DNA of 45,507 bases from Candidatus Kaiserbacteria bacterium RIFCSPLOWO2_01_FULL_50_24 (lineage in GTDB: Bacteria > Patescibacteriota > Minisyncoccia > Phycocordibacterales > UBA2100): NCBI GenBank assembly GCA_001783335.1, contig MFLU01000019.1, forward strand, positions 1 through 45,507, read 5' to 3'. Below are positions 6,044 to 13,870 of this stretch, piece after piece; the stretch's first letter is position 1, and the number at the start of each line of letters is the position of its first letter. Below the pieces are notes generated by a model. The model saw nothing but the letters and a program-made list of their open reading frames with translations, was not told the DNA's origin and searched no databases. A program made the position numbers and the translations under genes.

Positions 6044-7318
6044 ATGATGGAAACATTTTTCAGAAAATTAAAACTTATCGTCAAAGACGAGACGTTGCGC
6101 GCGCGCGTTCTCTTTGTGCTCGCGGCGCTCGTTGTATTTCGCTTGCTTGCCGCGATACCGACGCCAGGCGTTGACATGAACGCCTTGAGCTCGTTTCTCG
6201 CGGACAATCAATTTTTTGGGCTTCTGAACATTTTCTCAGGTGGCGGATTTTCTAACCTTTCCATCGTGATGCTTGGGGTGGCGCCATACATTACCGCGTC
6301 CATCGTAATGCAGCTGATGACCGTTCTCATTCCGCGCCTGAAGCAGATGTATCAGGAAGAGGGAGACGCGGGGCGAATGCGATTCATGCAATACTCGCGC
6401 TACCTCACAGTGCCGCTCGCTTTTATTCAGGCCTTCGCGTTTCTCCTGCTCTTACAACAAAATGGCATAGTGCCATCGCTTGACGCACTCGCTCTCCTTG
6501 TCAACATATTCGTTATTGCCGGCGGTTCCATTCTTCTCATGTGGATTGGCGAGCTTATTTCCGAATTTGGCGTTGGAAATGGCGTGTCGCTCATAATTTT
6601 CGCAGGCATTGTGGCGAGTATTCCATCGTCGCTCGCGCAGTTCATATTCTCGTTTGACACTGCACAGTTGCCGGCATACATCGGTTTTACCGCTGCCGCG
6701 GCGATAATTACCGCGGGTGTTGTGTTCATCACCGAAGCGGAGCGTCCAATTCCCGTTACCTATGCGCGACGCGTGCGCGGGTCAAAAGTTCTCGGCGGCA
6801 TATCCACGTATCTTCCGCTCCGTGTAAATCAGGCGGGCGTCATGCCGATAATTTTCGCGCTCTCTATTCTTCTTATTCCGCAAATGTTCGCGACATTTCT
6901 TGCTAACACCTCTATTCCGTTCATAGCGGCGGGTGCCGCGGCGCTCGTGGCCGCATTTGCAAATCAGTGGGTATACGGCGCACTCTACTTCTTCTTTGTT
7001 TTCATCTTTACTTACTTTTACACGGCGATTACGTTCGAACCGCATCAGGTTGCAAAGAACCTGCAAAAGAACGGTGCGTTTATTCCCGGTGTGCGACCAG
7101 GGCTTACAACTGCTGACTACCTCGGCAATATCATTACGCGCATTACGCTTGTGGGGGCGCTTTTCCTCGGCACGCTGGCAATTCTACCACTCATTCTACA
7201 GGGTATAACGGGCATCACGGCCGTTACCATAGGTGGCACCGCGCTTCTCATTGCCGTCTCGGTTGTGCTTGATTTGGTAAAGAAAATAGACGCACAGACC
7301 TCAATTCGCGAATACTAA
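6044..7318 (+). CDS. secY: preprotein translocase subunit SecY
   Basis: The channel subunit of the Sec translocon in the inner membrane, partner of SecE, SecG and SecA. The 424 residues contain ten hydrophobic helices. Family signatures include RVLFVLAALVVFRLLAAIPTPGVD, the plug region LNIFSGGGFSNLSIVMLGVAPYITASIVMQL, FITEAERPIPVTYARR, LPLRVNQAGVMPIIFA and PHQVAKNLQKNGAFIPGVRPG in the C-terminal cytosolic loop. Length is normal. It lies 6 nt after rplO. A second ATG directly follows the first, so the start may be one codon later. Confidence 0.97.
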   Translation: MMETFFRKLKLIVKDETLRARVLFVLAALVVFRLLAAIPTPGVDMNALSSFLADNQFFGLLNIFSGGGFSNLSIVMLGVAPYITASIVMQLMTVLIPRLKQMYQEEGDAGRMRFMQYSRYLTVPLAFIQAFAFLLLLQQNGIVPSLDALALLVNIFVIAGGSILLMWIGELISEFGVGNGVSLIIFAGIVASIPSSLAQFIFSFDTAQLPAYIGFTAAAAIITAGVVFITEAERPIPVTYARRVRGSKVLGGISTYLPLRVNQAGVMPIIFALSILLIPQMFATFLANTSIPFIAAGAAALVAAFANQWVYGALYFFFVFIFTYFYTAITFEPHQVAKNLQKNGAFIPGVRPGLTTADYLGNIITRITLVGALFLGTLAILPLILQGITGITAVTIGGTALLIAVSVVLDLVKKIDAQTSIREY

Positions 7319-7339
7319 TTTGTATTCGCGAATGTGTGA

Positions 7340-7368
7340 TTCACGAATCGCGAATCGCGAGTTATAAT
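7340..7368 (+). promoter_or_regulatory. promoter upstream of the guanylate kinase gene
   Basis: TTCACG (7340-7345), a 17-nt spacer and TATAAT (7363-7368) lie in a spacer with repeated TTCGCGAAT and AATCTTGAAT words. The predicted start near 7375 leaves a leader of about 10 nt with no ribosome binding site. Confidence 0.5.
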
Positions 7369-7384
7369 TCCTAAATCTTGAATC

Positions 7385-7990
7385 ATGAATCTTGAATCCT
7401 CGCATTCCAAACGAGTAGTAGTTATCGCTGGACCCGCCGGGAGCGGTAAGAATTCGGTAGTGCGTGACATCATGGGGCGTTGCTCCAATTGCGTGCGACT
7501 GGTAACTGCAACAACGCGCGCAATGCGCTCTGGTGAGCGTGACGGCGTTGATTATTATTTTTTTACTCCCGAGCGTTTTGATGAGAAAGTCGCCTCCGGC
7601 AACATTCCAGAGCACCGCTTTGTGCCCGCACTGAATGTGTTATATGGCACATATCTTCCGGACCTAAAGAAGCGTCTTGCCGAGAAAAACACAGTTATAT
7701 TTGCAACGGTAGATATTGAAGGTGCGCGGTATCTGAAAGACAACTATAATGCGACGACCATCTTCATCATGCCGGAATCTGTAGAGCAGTTCGAGGGTCG
7801 GCTTAAGGTGCGAAATCCGGAATGGTCTGATGGGGAGTTCAGGGTGCGCCAGGAAATAACAGAAAAAGAATTACAAGCGCATGCCGAGCAATACGACTAT
7901 CGTGTGGTGAACGCAGACGGGGAGTTGGAGGAAACCGTAGACGAGATTATCGCCATTCTCAAGAAAGAAGGATATAATTTAGTTGCGTAA
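7385..7990 (+). CDS. gmk: guanylate kinase (GMP to GDP)
   Basis: Transfers phosphate from ATP to GMP in the nucleotide pathway (cytosol). The 201-residue product has the P-loop VVVIAGPAGSGKNS, the GMP-binding segment TTRAMRSGERDGVDYYFFTPERF (the family's TTR-x3-GE-x-G-x-DYxF), VIFATVDIEGARYL in the position of the DIQG motif, and the C-terminal YRVVNADGELEETVDEIIAIL. It occupies the secY-map interval, where adk usually stands, and the next gene is Adk-like. The first residues MNLESSHS come from repeat-rich DNA. Confidence 0.9.
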   Translation: MNLESSHSKRVVVIAGPAGSGKNSVVRDIMGRCSNCVRLVTATTRAMRSGERDGVDYYFFTPERFDEKVASGNIPEHRFVPALNVLYGTYLPDLKKRLAEKNTVIFATVDIEGARYLKDNYNATTIFIMPESVEQFEGRLKVRNPEWSDGEFRVRQEITEKELQAHAEQYDYRVVNADGELEETVDEIIAILKKEGYNLVA

Positions 7991-7992
7991 TT

Positions 7993-8595
7993 ATGTTGCC
8001 AGAACAACCGCTCACCACTGCTTTCTTCGGTGTTTCGGGAGCTGGCAAGGGAACACAAGCGGAATTGCTTGAAAACTATTTGCGTGCACACGATTCCGCT
8101 CGGGAAGTGCTACGCCCAGAAATGGGCAAGTTGGCGCGCGCCTTTATGGATACAGGCACGGCATTTGCCGAACACGCAAAGCGCATCTTGGCACGCGGAG
8201 GACTTTTGCCGTCATTTATTCCAATTTATCTTCTTACTACCTTTTTAAACGAACAATGTACTGGAAGCGAACACGTTATTCTTGACGGTGTTTCTCGTCG
8301 GGCCATGCAGGCACAAGCGTTAGATGAAATGATGCGCCTATTGGAACGGAAGCCACTTCGCGCGATAGTTCTAAATGTTTCAATGGAAAGTGCCAAACAA
8401 CGACTTTTGTTACGGGGCAGATACGATGATACGGATGAAGCTATTGAACAGCGATTTTCATGGTACGAGGAGAATGTCGTTCCATCATACCAAGAGTTGG
8501 AAAAACTTGGGTGGAACGTGTTTCACATTGACGGTGAACCGGATATTGAAACGATTCACAAAAATATTCTTTCGGTGTTAGGTTTAGAAAAATAA
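7993..8595 (+). CDS. adenylate-kinase-like nucleoside monophosphate kinase (short LID form)
   Basis: Probably interconverts AMP, ATP and ADP. The 200 residues show the P-loop FFGVSGAGKGTQAELLENYL, an AMP-site segment MGKLARAFMDTGTAFAEHAKRILARGGLLPSF, DGVSRRAMQAQALD in place of the usual DGFPR, and RLLLRGRYDDTDEAIEQRFSWYEENVVPSY at the LID-to-C-terminus transition. No cysteine LID is present, so it is the short form. It starts 2 nt after gmk and is probably coupled to it; TATAAT at 7973-7978 could also serve it. A second, larger Adk-like gene lies at 13871. The substrate is inferred. Confidence 0.8.
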   Translation: MLPEQPLTTAFFGVSGAGKGTQAELLENYLRAHDSAREVLRPEMGKLARAFMDTGTAFAEHAKRILARGGLLPSFIPIYLLTTFLNEQCTGSEHVILDGVSRRAMQAQALDEMMRLLERKPLRAIVLNVSMESAKQRLLLRGRYDDTDEAIEQRFSWYEENVVPSYQELEKLGWNVFHIDGEPDIETIHKNILSVLGLEK

Positions 8596-8623
8596 GGAGT
8601 ATGGCGACTATATTTTTCTCAAC

Positions 8624-8742
8624 CCCCGTGAAATGCGCCTTCGGCGCTCGCCGCTTTGCAGGGTACAGTCTTGCACCCTGCTTTGCGGCGAGTTCACGGG
8701 GTATAAGAATCTCTAATTCGCTCCGCTCGTAAGAGCTTCTAA
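8624..8742 (+). repeat. composite leader element upstream of map
   Basis: CCCCGTGAAAT (from 8624) pairs with TTCACGGGG (ending near 8701). Between are GCGCCTTCGGCGC and a longer arm CGCCGCTTTGCAGGGT...ACCCTGCTTTGCGGCG. Then TAAGAATCTCTAA (8704-8716) and TAAGAGCTTCTAA (8730-8742), period 26, finish one base before the map ATG. The sequence just before (GCGACTATATTTTTCTCAA) resembles the tail of rplR at about 4563-4581. Confidence 0.75.
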
Positions 8743-8743
8743 T

Positions 8744-9595
8744 ATGATAGTGAAAACAAAAGGAGAGCTTGAAGTGCTCCGCGAAGGCGGAAGGCGGCTT
8801 GCGCGGCACGTCAGGACGATTTGTGAAATGGTGCGGCCGGGCGTCACGCCAAAACAGCTTGAAGAAAGGGCGCGCGCGATGGTGGAATCTGATGGCGATA
8901 CACTTGCGTTTTACGGCTATGGAGGGAAGCGCGACATTCCGTTTCCGGCGGGTCTTTGCATTTCGGTGAACGATGTTATCGTCCATTGTCCGGCGAGCGA
9001 GAGTGATGCGGCATTCGAGGACGGTGATATCGTGTGCGTTGACTTCGGTATTAAACACGACGGATTGTTCACTGACCACGCGGTAACAGTTATTGCGGCT
9101 AGCGAGGAGCGAAGTGGGAGAGCACTCTCTCACACTTCGTCCGAGCGAAGACGCAAAAAGAGGTTACTGCCGATTATTGCCGGAGTGCCAAAAGGCAAAG
9201 ACGACGAGCGTTTACTTTCGGGTACAAGAGAAGCGCTTAGAGATGGAATCAAAGCGGCACGCGTGGGAAACACGATAGGGCACATAGGTGAGGCGGTAGA
9301 GCGCGTTGCAAAAAAGTATAATTTCGGTTTTCCCAAGAATCTCGGCGGGCACGGCGTTGGGCGCGCGGTGCACGAGGAGCCGCACATACACAATTTCGGG
9401 AAAGGGGGCGAGGGCGCGCCAATCGTAGAAAATATGGTTCTTGCGATAGAGCCGATGATGACGCTTGGCTCGGGCGAGCTTGTGCTTGACGCCGATGGCC
9501 ACTCCTACCGAACTCGCGATGGTTCCCGCACAGCACACTTTGAACACACTGTTCTCATCACAAAAAATGGTGCCGAAATCCTCACGAAAGAATAA
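8744..9595 (+). CDS. map: type I methionine aminopeptidase with an internal insertion
   Basis: Removes the N-terminal methionine of nascent proteins. The five metal ligands are all present: D100 (VDFG), D111 (TDHA), H203 (GGHGVGR), E236 (AIEPM) and E267 (HFEHT). The 283 residues exceed the usual 250 because about 30 extra residues lie between D111 and H203, around residues 119-150 (from EERSGRALSHTSSERRRKK). The DNA for that insert includes a near-perfect hairpin at 9111-9138. The ligand spacing D111 to H203 is 92, against 63 in the E. coli enzyme. The leader 13-mer abuts the start codon. Confidence 0.95.
   Translation: MIVKTKGELEVLREGGRRLARHVRTICEMVRPGVTPKQLEERARAMVESDGDTLAFYGYGGKRDIPFPAGLCISVNDVIVHCPASESDAAFEDGDIVCVDFGIKHDGLFTDHAVTVIAASEERSGRALSHTSSERRRKKRLLPIIAGVPKGKDDERLLSGTREALRDGIKAARVGNTIGHIGEAVERVAKKYNFGFPKNLGGHGVGRAVHEEPHIHNFGKGGEGAPIVENMVLAIEPMMTLGSGELVLDADGHSYRTRDGSRTAHFEHTVLITKNGAEILTKE
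9111..9138 (+). repeat. palindrome inserted in frame within map
   Basis: GAAGTGGGAGAG (9111-9122), loop CACT, and CTCTCACACTTC (9127-9138) form a 12-bp stem with one mismatch. It encodes RSGRALSHTS in a region that has no counterpart in ordinary Map proteins, yet the reading frame is kept. Confidence 0.6.
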
Positions 9596-9609
9596 TGTAC
9601 AATGCGTCC

Positions 9610-10880
9610 ATGAAAGTGGACGTATTGCTCGTGGGGAGCGGCGGGCGTGAGCATGCGCTTGCATGGAAGTTGAAGAAGTCGTCGCGACTCGGGAAGCTTT
9701 ATATTGCGCCTGGGAACGGTGGCACGCAGTCTGTAGGAGAAAATGTACCGATTGGGGTGATGGAGTTTGAAAAACTCGCAAAATTTGCGGAAGAAAAGAA
9801 TATCGGTCTCACGGTGTGTAGCGTGGACGATCCGCTCGTCGGCGGTATCGTTGATTTTTTCAAGCGCGCGACCTTCGCATTTTTGGGCCAACAAAAGATG
9901 CGGCTGAGATAGAAGGTTCGAAAGCATTCGCAAAGCAATTAATGCGCGACGTCGGTATTCCGACGGCAGATTTTTCAGTATTCACGAATTACGATGAAGC
10001 CATGCGGTATGTTCAGGAGAAGGGCGTTTCCATTGTCGTGAAAGCGAGCGGGCTTGCGCTTGGGAAGGGTGTTGCCGTGTGTCGTACGCTCGGCGAGGCA
10101 GAAACGGCGCTCAAGGAGATCATGCTCGACAGGGTTTTCAAGGATGCCGGCACGAAAGTCGTCATCGAGCGCTATCTCGAAGGACAGGAAGTCTCTATTC
10201 ATGCACTCTCGGATGGCAAGACGCACGTGATGTTTCCGGTGTCGCAAGATCATAAGACGATAGGAGAGGGGGATACTGGAAAGAACACGGGTGGCATGGG
10301 CGTTATCGCGCCGCTCTCGTTTGTTTCTGCCGAACTCATGCAAGAGATTGAGCGCATGATCGTGAAGCCAACATTTGATGCGCTTCGGAAAAAAGGTATC
10401 GAGTATAGCGGTATTCTCTACCCCGGCCTCAAGCTGACATCGATGGGACCGAAGGTGCTCGAATATAATGCCCGCTTCGGCGACCCAGAGTGCCAGGTTT
10501 ACATGCGACTCTTGAAAACCGATTTACTCGATATTTTGGACGCGTGCGTTGACGGCAAATTGTCGGATCAGCAGATAGAATGGAACACTGGCTTTGCCGC
10601 GAACATCGTGCTCGTCTCCGGCGGATATCCCGACGAATACAAAAAAGGATTGCCCATAACGGGCATAGGGGAAGCAGAAAAAGTTCCTGGTGTCGTTGTC
10701 TTCCACGCCAGCACGCAACATCAAGGTCCGGCCTTGATGACTGCTGGTGGGCGCGTTCTGAGCGTATCCGCAGTCGGCGCGACCTTGAAATCAGCGCTTG
10801 ACCGCGCATATGAAGCTGTCGGCAAGGTCCGCTTTGAAGGTATGTATTTCCGTCGTGACATTGGCGCTAAATCGTTGTAG
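9610..10880 (+). pseudogene. purD: phosphoribosylamine-glycine ligase, interrupted by a single-base frameshift
   Basis: PurD joins phosphoribosylamine and glycine (ATP-grasp) in purine synthesis. The first frame (MKVDVLLVGSGGREHALAWKL) ends at 9912. The second runs to 10880 and carries the rest (AFAKQLMRDVGIPTADFSVF, KASGLALGKGVAVC, NTGGMGVIAP, LEYNARFGDPECQ, TAGGRVLSVSAVG). Adding one C to GGGCC at about 9886-9889 restores FLGPTKDAAEIEGSKAFAKQ, the expected family sequence. This points to a one-base deletion or an assembly error. A TACAAT box at 9598-9603 lies 6 nt before ATG 9610, so the mRNA may be leaderless. A 21-nt palindrome at 10719 adds HQGPALM near the C-terminus. Confidence 0.85.
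10719..10739 (+). repeat. REP-like palindrome R1 inside purD
   Basis: Arms CATCAAGG and CCTTGATG with loop TCCGG. Read in frame as HQGPALM, just before the conserved TAGGRVLSVSAVG of PurD. The same 21-nt unit occurs at 33681 and 34322, and with one or two changes at 33467 (reverse orientation) and 34233. Confidence 0.85.
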
Positions 10881-10886
10881 GTACGA

Positions 10887-10895
10887 TGGTATAAT
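10887..10895 (+). promoter_or_regulatory. extended -10 promoter of the TraG-like gene
   Basis: TGG-TATAAT (10887-10895) is a perfect extended -10. The expected start, 7 nt downstream, coincides with the ATG at 10902, so the message would be leaderless. Confidence 0.6.
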
Positions 10896-10901
10896 TTCGT
10901 A

Positions 10902-13742
10902 ATGCCTCCGACATTTGAGAAATCGCTCGTTGCGAGCCAGGAAAAATTTAAGTCCCCGCAAGAAGAGCTGGCGTATTTGCGCGAGCGGGTGCGGGAGAAG
11001 GAGCACGCTCTTGAAAACCGCGAGCCGCTTGAGCGCGAGCGCGTGGCGCGCCGCGAGGTCGCGGTGTATGCCGAACAACATCCAGCAACTGTACTGCACG
11101 AGGAAGTAGTCATGCCGGAATATGAGAGCGTGCGCCATGCACTCGCACTTGAATCGGAAGAGCATGACGTTCAAATAGACGAGCTTTTAAGGATTGTGTC
11201 GGAGCGTGGAATCAGGAATGCACTTTCGGTAGTTGCCCGCATGAAGAATGTGCATCTTGAAGACGATCTTCACCGCGCGCTTGTGCGCTATATTGCCGAA
11301 GGTCTGCCGGAAAAAGGTCTTCCCCCAGCATATCAGGTTAACCGCGCGCTCCACCTCGTTCTTTTTGAGATTCATCCGCAGGCATACAACGGCAGAGGCG
11401 AAAACGAACAGCATAAAAAACTTGCCGAAGTGCTTGCTTCTTCAGAACAGCTCTATGCCGGTTTGCTCCCGCTCATAGGACGAAACGAAGGTTTCGCACT
11501 TGAAATCGCCGTGCCGGAAGGCACCGAAGAAGCGACTCTTTACTTATCAATTCCTAGGACGCGCCAAGCGCTAGCAGAGCGCCTCATAGCTTCGGTTTTT
11601 CCGAACGCTCACATTGAAGAGGCGCGCGGCGACTACAACATATTTAATTACAAAGGAGAGCATGCAGTCGCATATGCGACACTGAAACAGCATCCGGCGT
11701 TTCCTCTGAAAACGTACGATCAGTTTGAACATGATCCTCTTAACGTCCTTCTCGCGTCGTTCTCAAAAATAGCAAAACACGGTGAGGGTGCGGCGGTGCA
11801 AATTGTAGTGGGGAACGAGGGCGACCGTTACAACGCGCACTACAAAAAGATGATGCGCGAGCTTGAAAAGGGGCGCCATGTATCTGACGCACTTTCTGTT
11901 TCGGAAACGGCGTTTGGCGATGCGGTGCACGATTTTACAGAAGCCATATTTTTTTCTAAACAGAAAGAAGAGAAAAAAGAGCGGGAGCTTCGTCGCGGGT
12001 CCGATCAGGTTGCGACAGAGGAGATCGGGCGCAAAATCGGAAGCCGCATTGTTCCCGTGAATATTCGCATCGTGGCATCCGCCGCCACAAAAAAGAGGGC
12101 AGTGGAATTGGTGGATAATCTCGTGGCGCCGTTCAATCAATTTGACGATGCGCGCGGCAATCGCCTTCTGTTTACACACGTATCATTTTGGAGCAAAACC
12201 TCTTTCCTGCGGGATTTCACCTACCGCCTTTTTAACAATGCGACCGCGTGTCCCCTGTCGCTCGCGGAATTGACGGCAATGTTCCACTTTACCGCCGAGC
12301 GCGTTACCACCTCGCGCGAATTGAAGCGGGCGCACGCCAAACAATCGCCCGCGCCGGTTGAGATGGCGCACGACGGAATCACCGTTGGTATAAATCGCTA
12401 CGGTGCGACGGAGACCCCCGTTCTTTTTGGAGCACAAGATCGCCTGCGCCACGCCTACGTTATTGGACAGACAGGAACCGGAAAAACGGGGCTCATCAAG
12501 AACATGATTATGCAAGATATGAAAAACGGCGAAGGTGTGGCGTTCATTGATCCGCACGGAAATGATATAGAAGATATTCTCGCAATGGTGCCGCCGGAGC
12601 GCGCGCAAGATGTAATCTATTTTGATCCGGCGTATACAGCGCGCCCCATGGGGCTAAACATGCTTGAATACGATACGAATAGGCCGGAGATGAAAACATT
12701 CGTGATAGACGAAGTGTACGGTATTTTCCGCAAATTATACGCAGATATTCCGGAAGCATTTGGGCCGATGTTTGAACAGTACTACAGGAATGCCGTTCAG
12801 CTCGTCCTTGAAGATCCAGCAAGCGGAAATACTTTTTTGGAAATCCCTCGTGTTTTTGCGGATACGTCGTTCAGAAACCTGAAGCTTTCTCGCTGCAAAA
12901 ATCCTATCATCGTGCAATTTTGGAAAAAGATTGCTGAAGCGGCCGGCGGAGACCCGGCGCTTGAAAACATCGCGCCCTACATCACGTCCAAGTTTGATGC
13001 CTTTCTCACAAACGATATTATGCGCCCCATTGTGGCGCAGGAGCACTCGGCATTTAATTTTCGCGACATAATGGATGGGAAGAAAATTTTTATAGCAAAC
13101 CTCTCTAAAGGACGCTTGGGCGACCGCAACATGTCGTTGCTCGGACTCGTCCTTGTTTCAAAGTTTCTGCAAGCGGCATTTTCACGCGTGGACCCCGTTA
13201 GAAGTCAGAAAGTACAGGTTTCTGGCGGTATGTACAATGAAACTCACCTGACTTCTAACGGGGTGAATACTCGCGGTGGTAATTTACCAACGTTTTACCT
13301 CTACATTGACGAGTTCCAGAATTTTGCGACGCCCTCTATCGGTACGATTCTTTCCGAAGCGCGAAAGTACAAGCTCGCGCTCACCGTGGCGCACCAATTC
13401 ATCGCGCAACTTTCGGAAGACATCCGTGATGCGGTTATCGGGAATGTCGGCACGAAATTTTCGTTCCGTATCGGCACCACAGATGCAGAGTTTCTGGAAA
13501 AACAATTCAGCCCCATTTTCACCGCATACGACCTTGAAAACCTTCCCAATCGTCACGCGTGCGCTTCGCTTCTTGTAGACGGCGTGCCCGCACAGCCATT
13601 CACTTTGCGAACTACCGACTTGCCGCACATGGATTATGCGCGCGTGGATGCCATCAAAGAGCTTTCGCATACACAGTACGGCAGGGCCCGCGAAGAAATA
13701 GAGGAAGAGATACGCACCAAATTCCGCGAAACGCCGGATTGA
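10902..13742 (+). CDS. VirD4/TraG-like ATPase with coiled-coil N-terminus
   Basis: A 946-residue protein. The N-terminal 100 residues are charged and helical (EELAYLRERVREKEHALENRE), likely coiled coil. The C-terminal half is a P-loop ATPase of the HerA/VirD4 type, with Walker A GQTGTGKT at 522-529, then FIDPHGNDIEDILAMVPPERAQDVIYFDP, and Walker B YLYIDEFQNF with D803-E804, followed by LALTVAHQFIAQL. Such proteins usually couple DNA or protein substrates to a type IV secretion or pilus system. No other T4SS genes are adjacent, so its partner is unknown. Residues about 765-788 (RSQKVQVSGGMYNETHLTSN) are encoded by an inverted repeat just before Walker B. Confidence 0.85.
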   Translation: MPPTFEKSLVASQEKFKSPQEELAYLRERVREKEHALENREPLERERVARREVAVYAEQHPATVLHEEVVMPEYESVRHALALESEEHDVQIDELLRIVSERGIRNALSVVARMKNVHLEDDLHRALVRYIAEGLPEKGLPPAYQVNRALHLVLFEIHPQAYNGRGENEQHKKLAEVLASSEQLYAGLLPLIGRNEGFALEIAVPEGTEEATLYLSIPRTRQALAERLIASVFPNAHIEEARGDYNIFNYKGEHAVAYATLKQHPAFPLKTYDQFEHDPLNVLLASFSKIAKHGEGAAVQIVVGNEGDRYNAHYKKMMRELEKGRHVSDALSVSETAFGDAVHDFTEAIFFSKQKEEKKERELRRGSDQVATEEIGRKIGSRIVPVNIRIVASAATKKRAVELVDNLVAPFNQFDDARGNRLLFTHVSFWSKTSFLRDFTYRLFNNATACPLSLAELTAMFHFTAERVTTSRELKRAHAKQSPAPVEMAHDGITVGINRYGATETPVLFGAQDRLRHAYVIGQTGTGKTGLIKNMIMQDMKNGEGVAFIDPHGNDIEDILAMVPPERAQDVIYFDPAYTARPMGLNMLEYDTNRPEMKTFVIDEVYGIFRKLYADIPEAFGPMFEQYYRNAVQLVLEDPASGNTFLEIPRVFADTSFRNLKLSRCKNPIIVQFWKKIAEAAGGDPALENIAPYITSKFDAFLTNDIMRPIVAQEHSAFNFRDIMDGKKIFIANLSKGRLGDRNMSLLGLVLVSKFLQAAFSRVDPVRSQKVQVSGGMYNETHLTSNGVNTRGGNLPTFYLYIDEFQNFATPSIGTILSEARKYKLALTVAHQFIAQLSEDIRDAVIGNVGTKFSFRIGTTDAEFLEKQFSPIFTAYDLENLPNRHACASLLVDGVPAQPFTLRTTDLPHMDYARVDAIKELSHTQYGRAREEIEEEIRTKFRETPD
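13193..13263 (+). repeat. inverted repeat inserted in frame in the TraG-like gene
   Basis: CCCCGTTAGAAGTCAG (13193-13208) and CTGACTTCTAACGGGG (13248-13263) are perfect 16-bp arms. Inside them AGGTTTC and GAAACTC add a shorter pair. The frame stays open and adds roughly 24 residues before the Walker B strand, where related ATPases have a short loop. Confidence 0.8.
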
Positions 13743-13747
13743 CCCAC

Positions 13748-13815
13748 ACACTTACTTTCGGTTTGCGCTTTGCGCGTTCTGGCTTTACCAGAACAAACCG
13801 AAAGTAAGTATGCGG
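13748..13815 (+). repeat. CACTTACTTT-type inverted repeat, copy M1
   Basis: CTTACTTTCGGTTTG (13751-13765) pairs with CAAACCGAAAGTAAG (13794-13808). An inner hairpin GTTCTGG/CCAGAAC lies between. The outer CCCACACACTTACTTT end resembles the copies at 22237, 22655 and 29572. It lies just after the TraG-like stop codon and may act as a terminator. Confidence 0.65.
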
Positions 13816-13818
13816 GAG

Positions 13819-13846
13819 TTGCGGAGCCGCTTTAATTGTGTACACT
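13819..13846 (+). promoter_or_regulatory. promoter of the Adk-like gene at 13871
   Basis: TTGCGG (13819-13824), a 16-nt spacer and TACACT (13841-13846). The predicted start near 13853 leaves an 18-nt leader with no clear ribosome binding site. Confidence 0.45.
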
Positions 13847-13870
13847 TTCGCAGATGATTGGTAGAACGTT

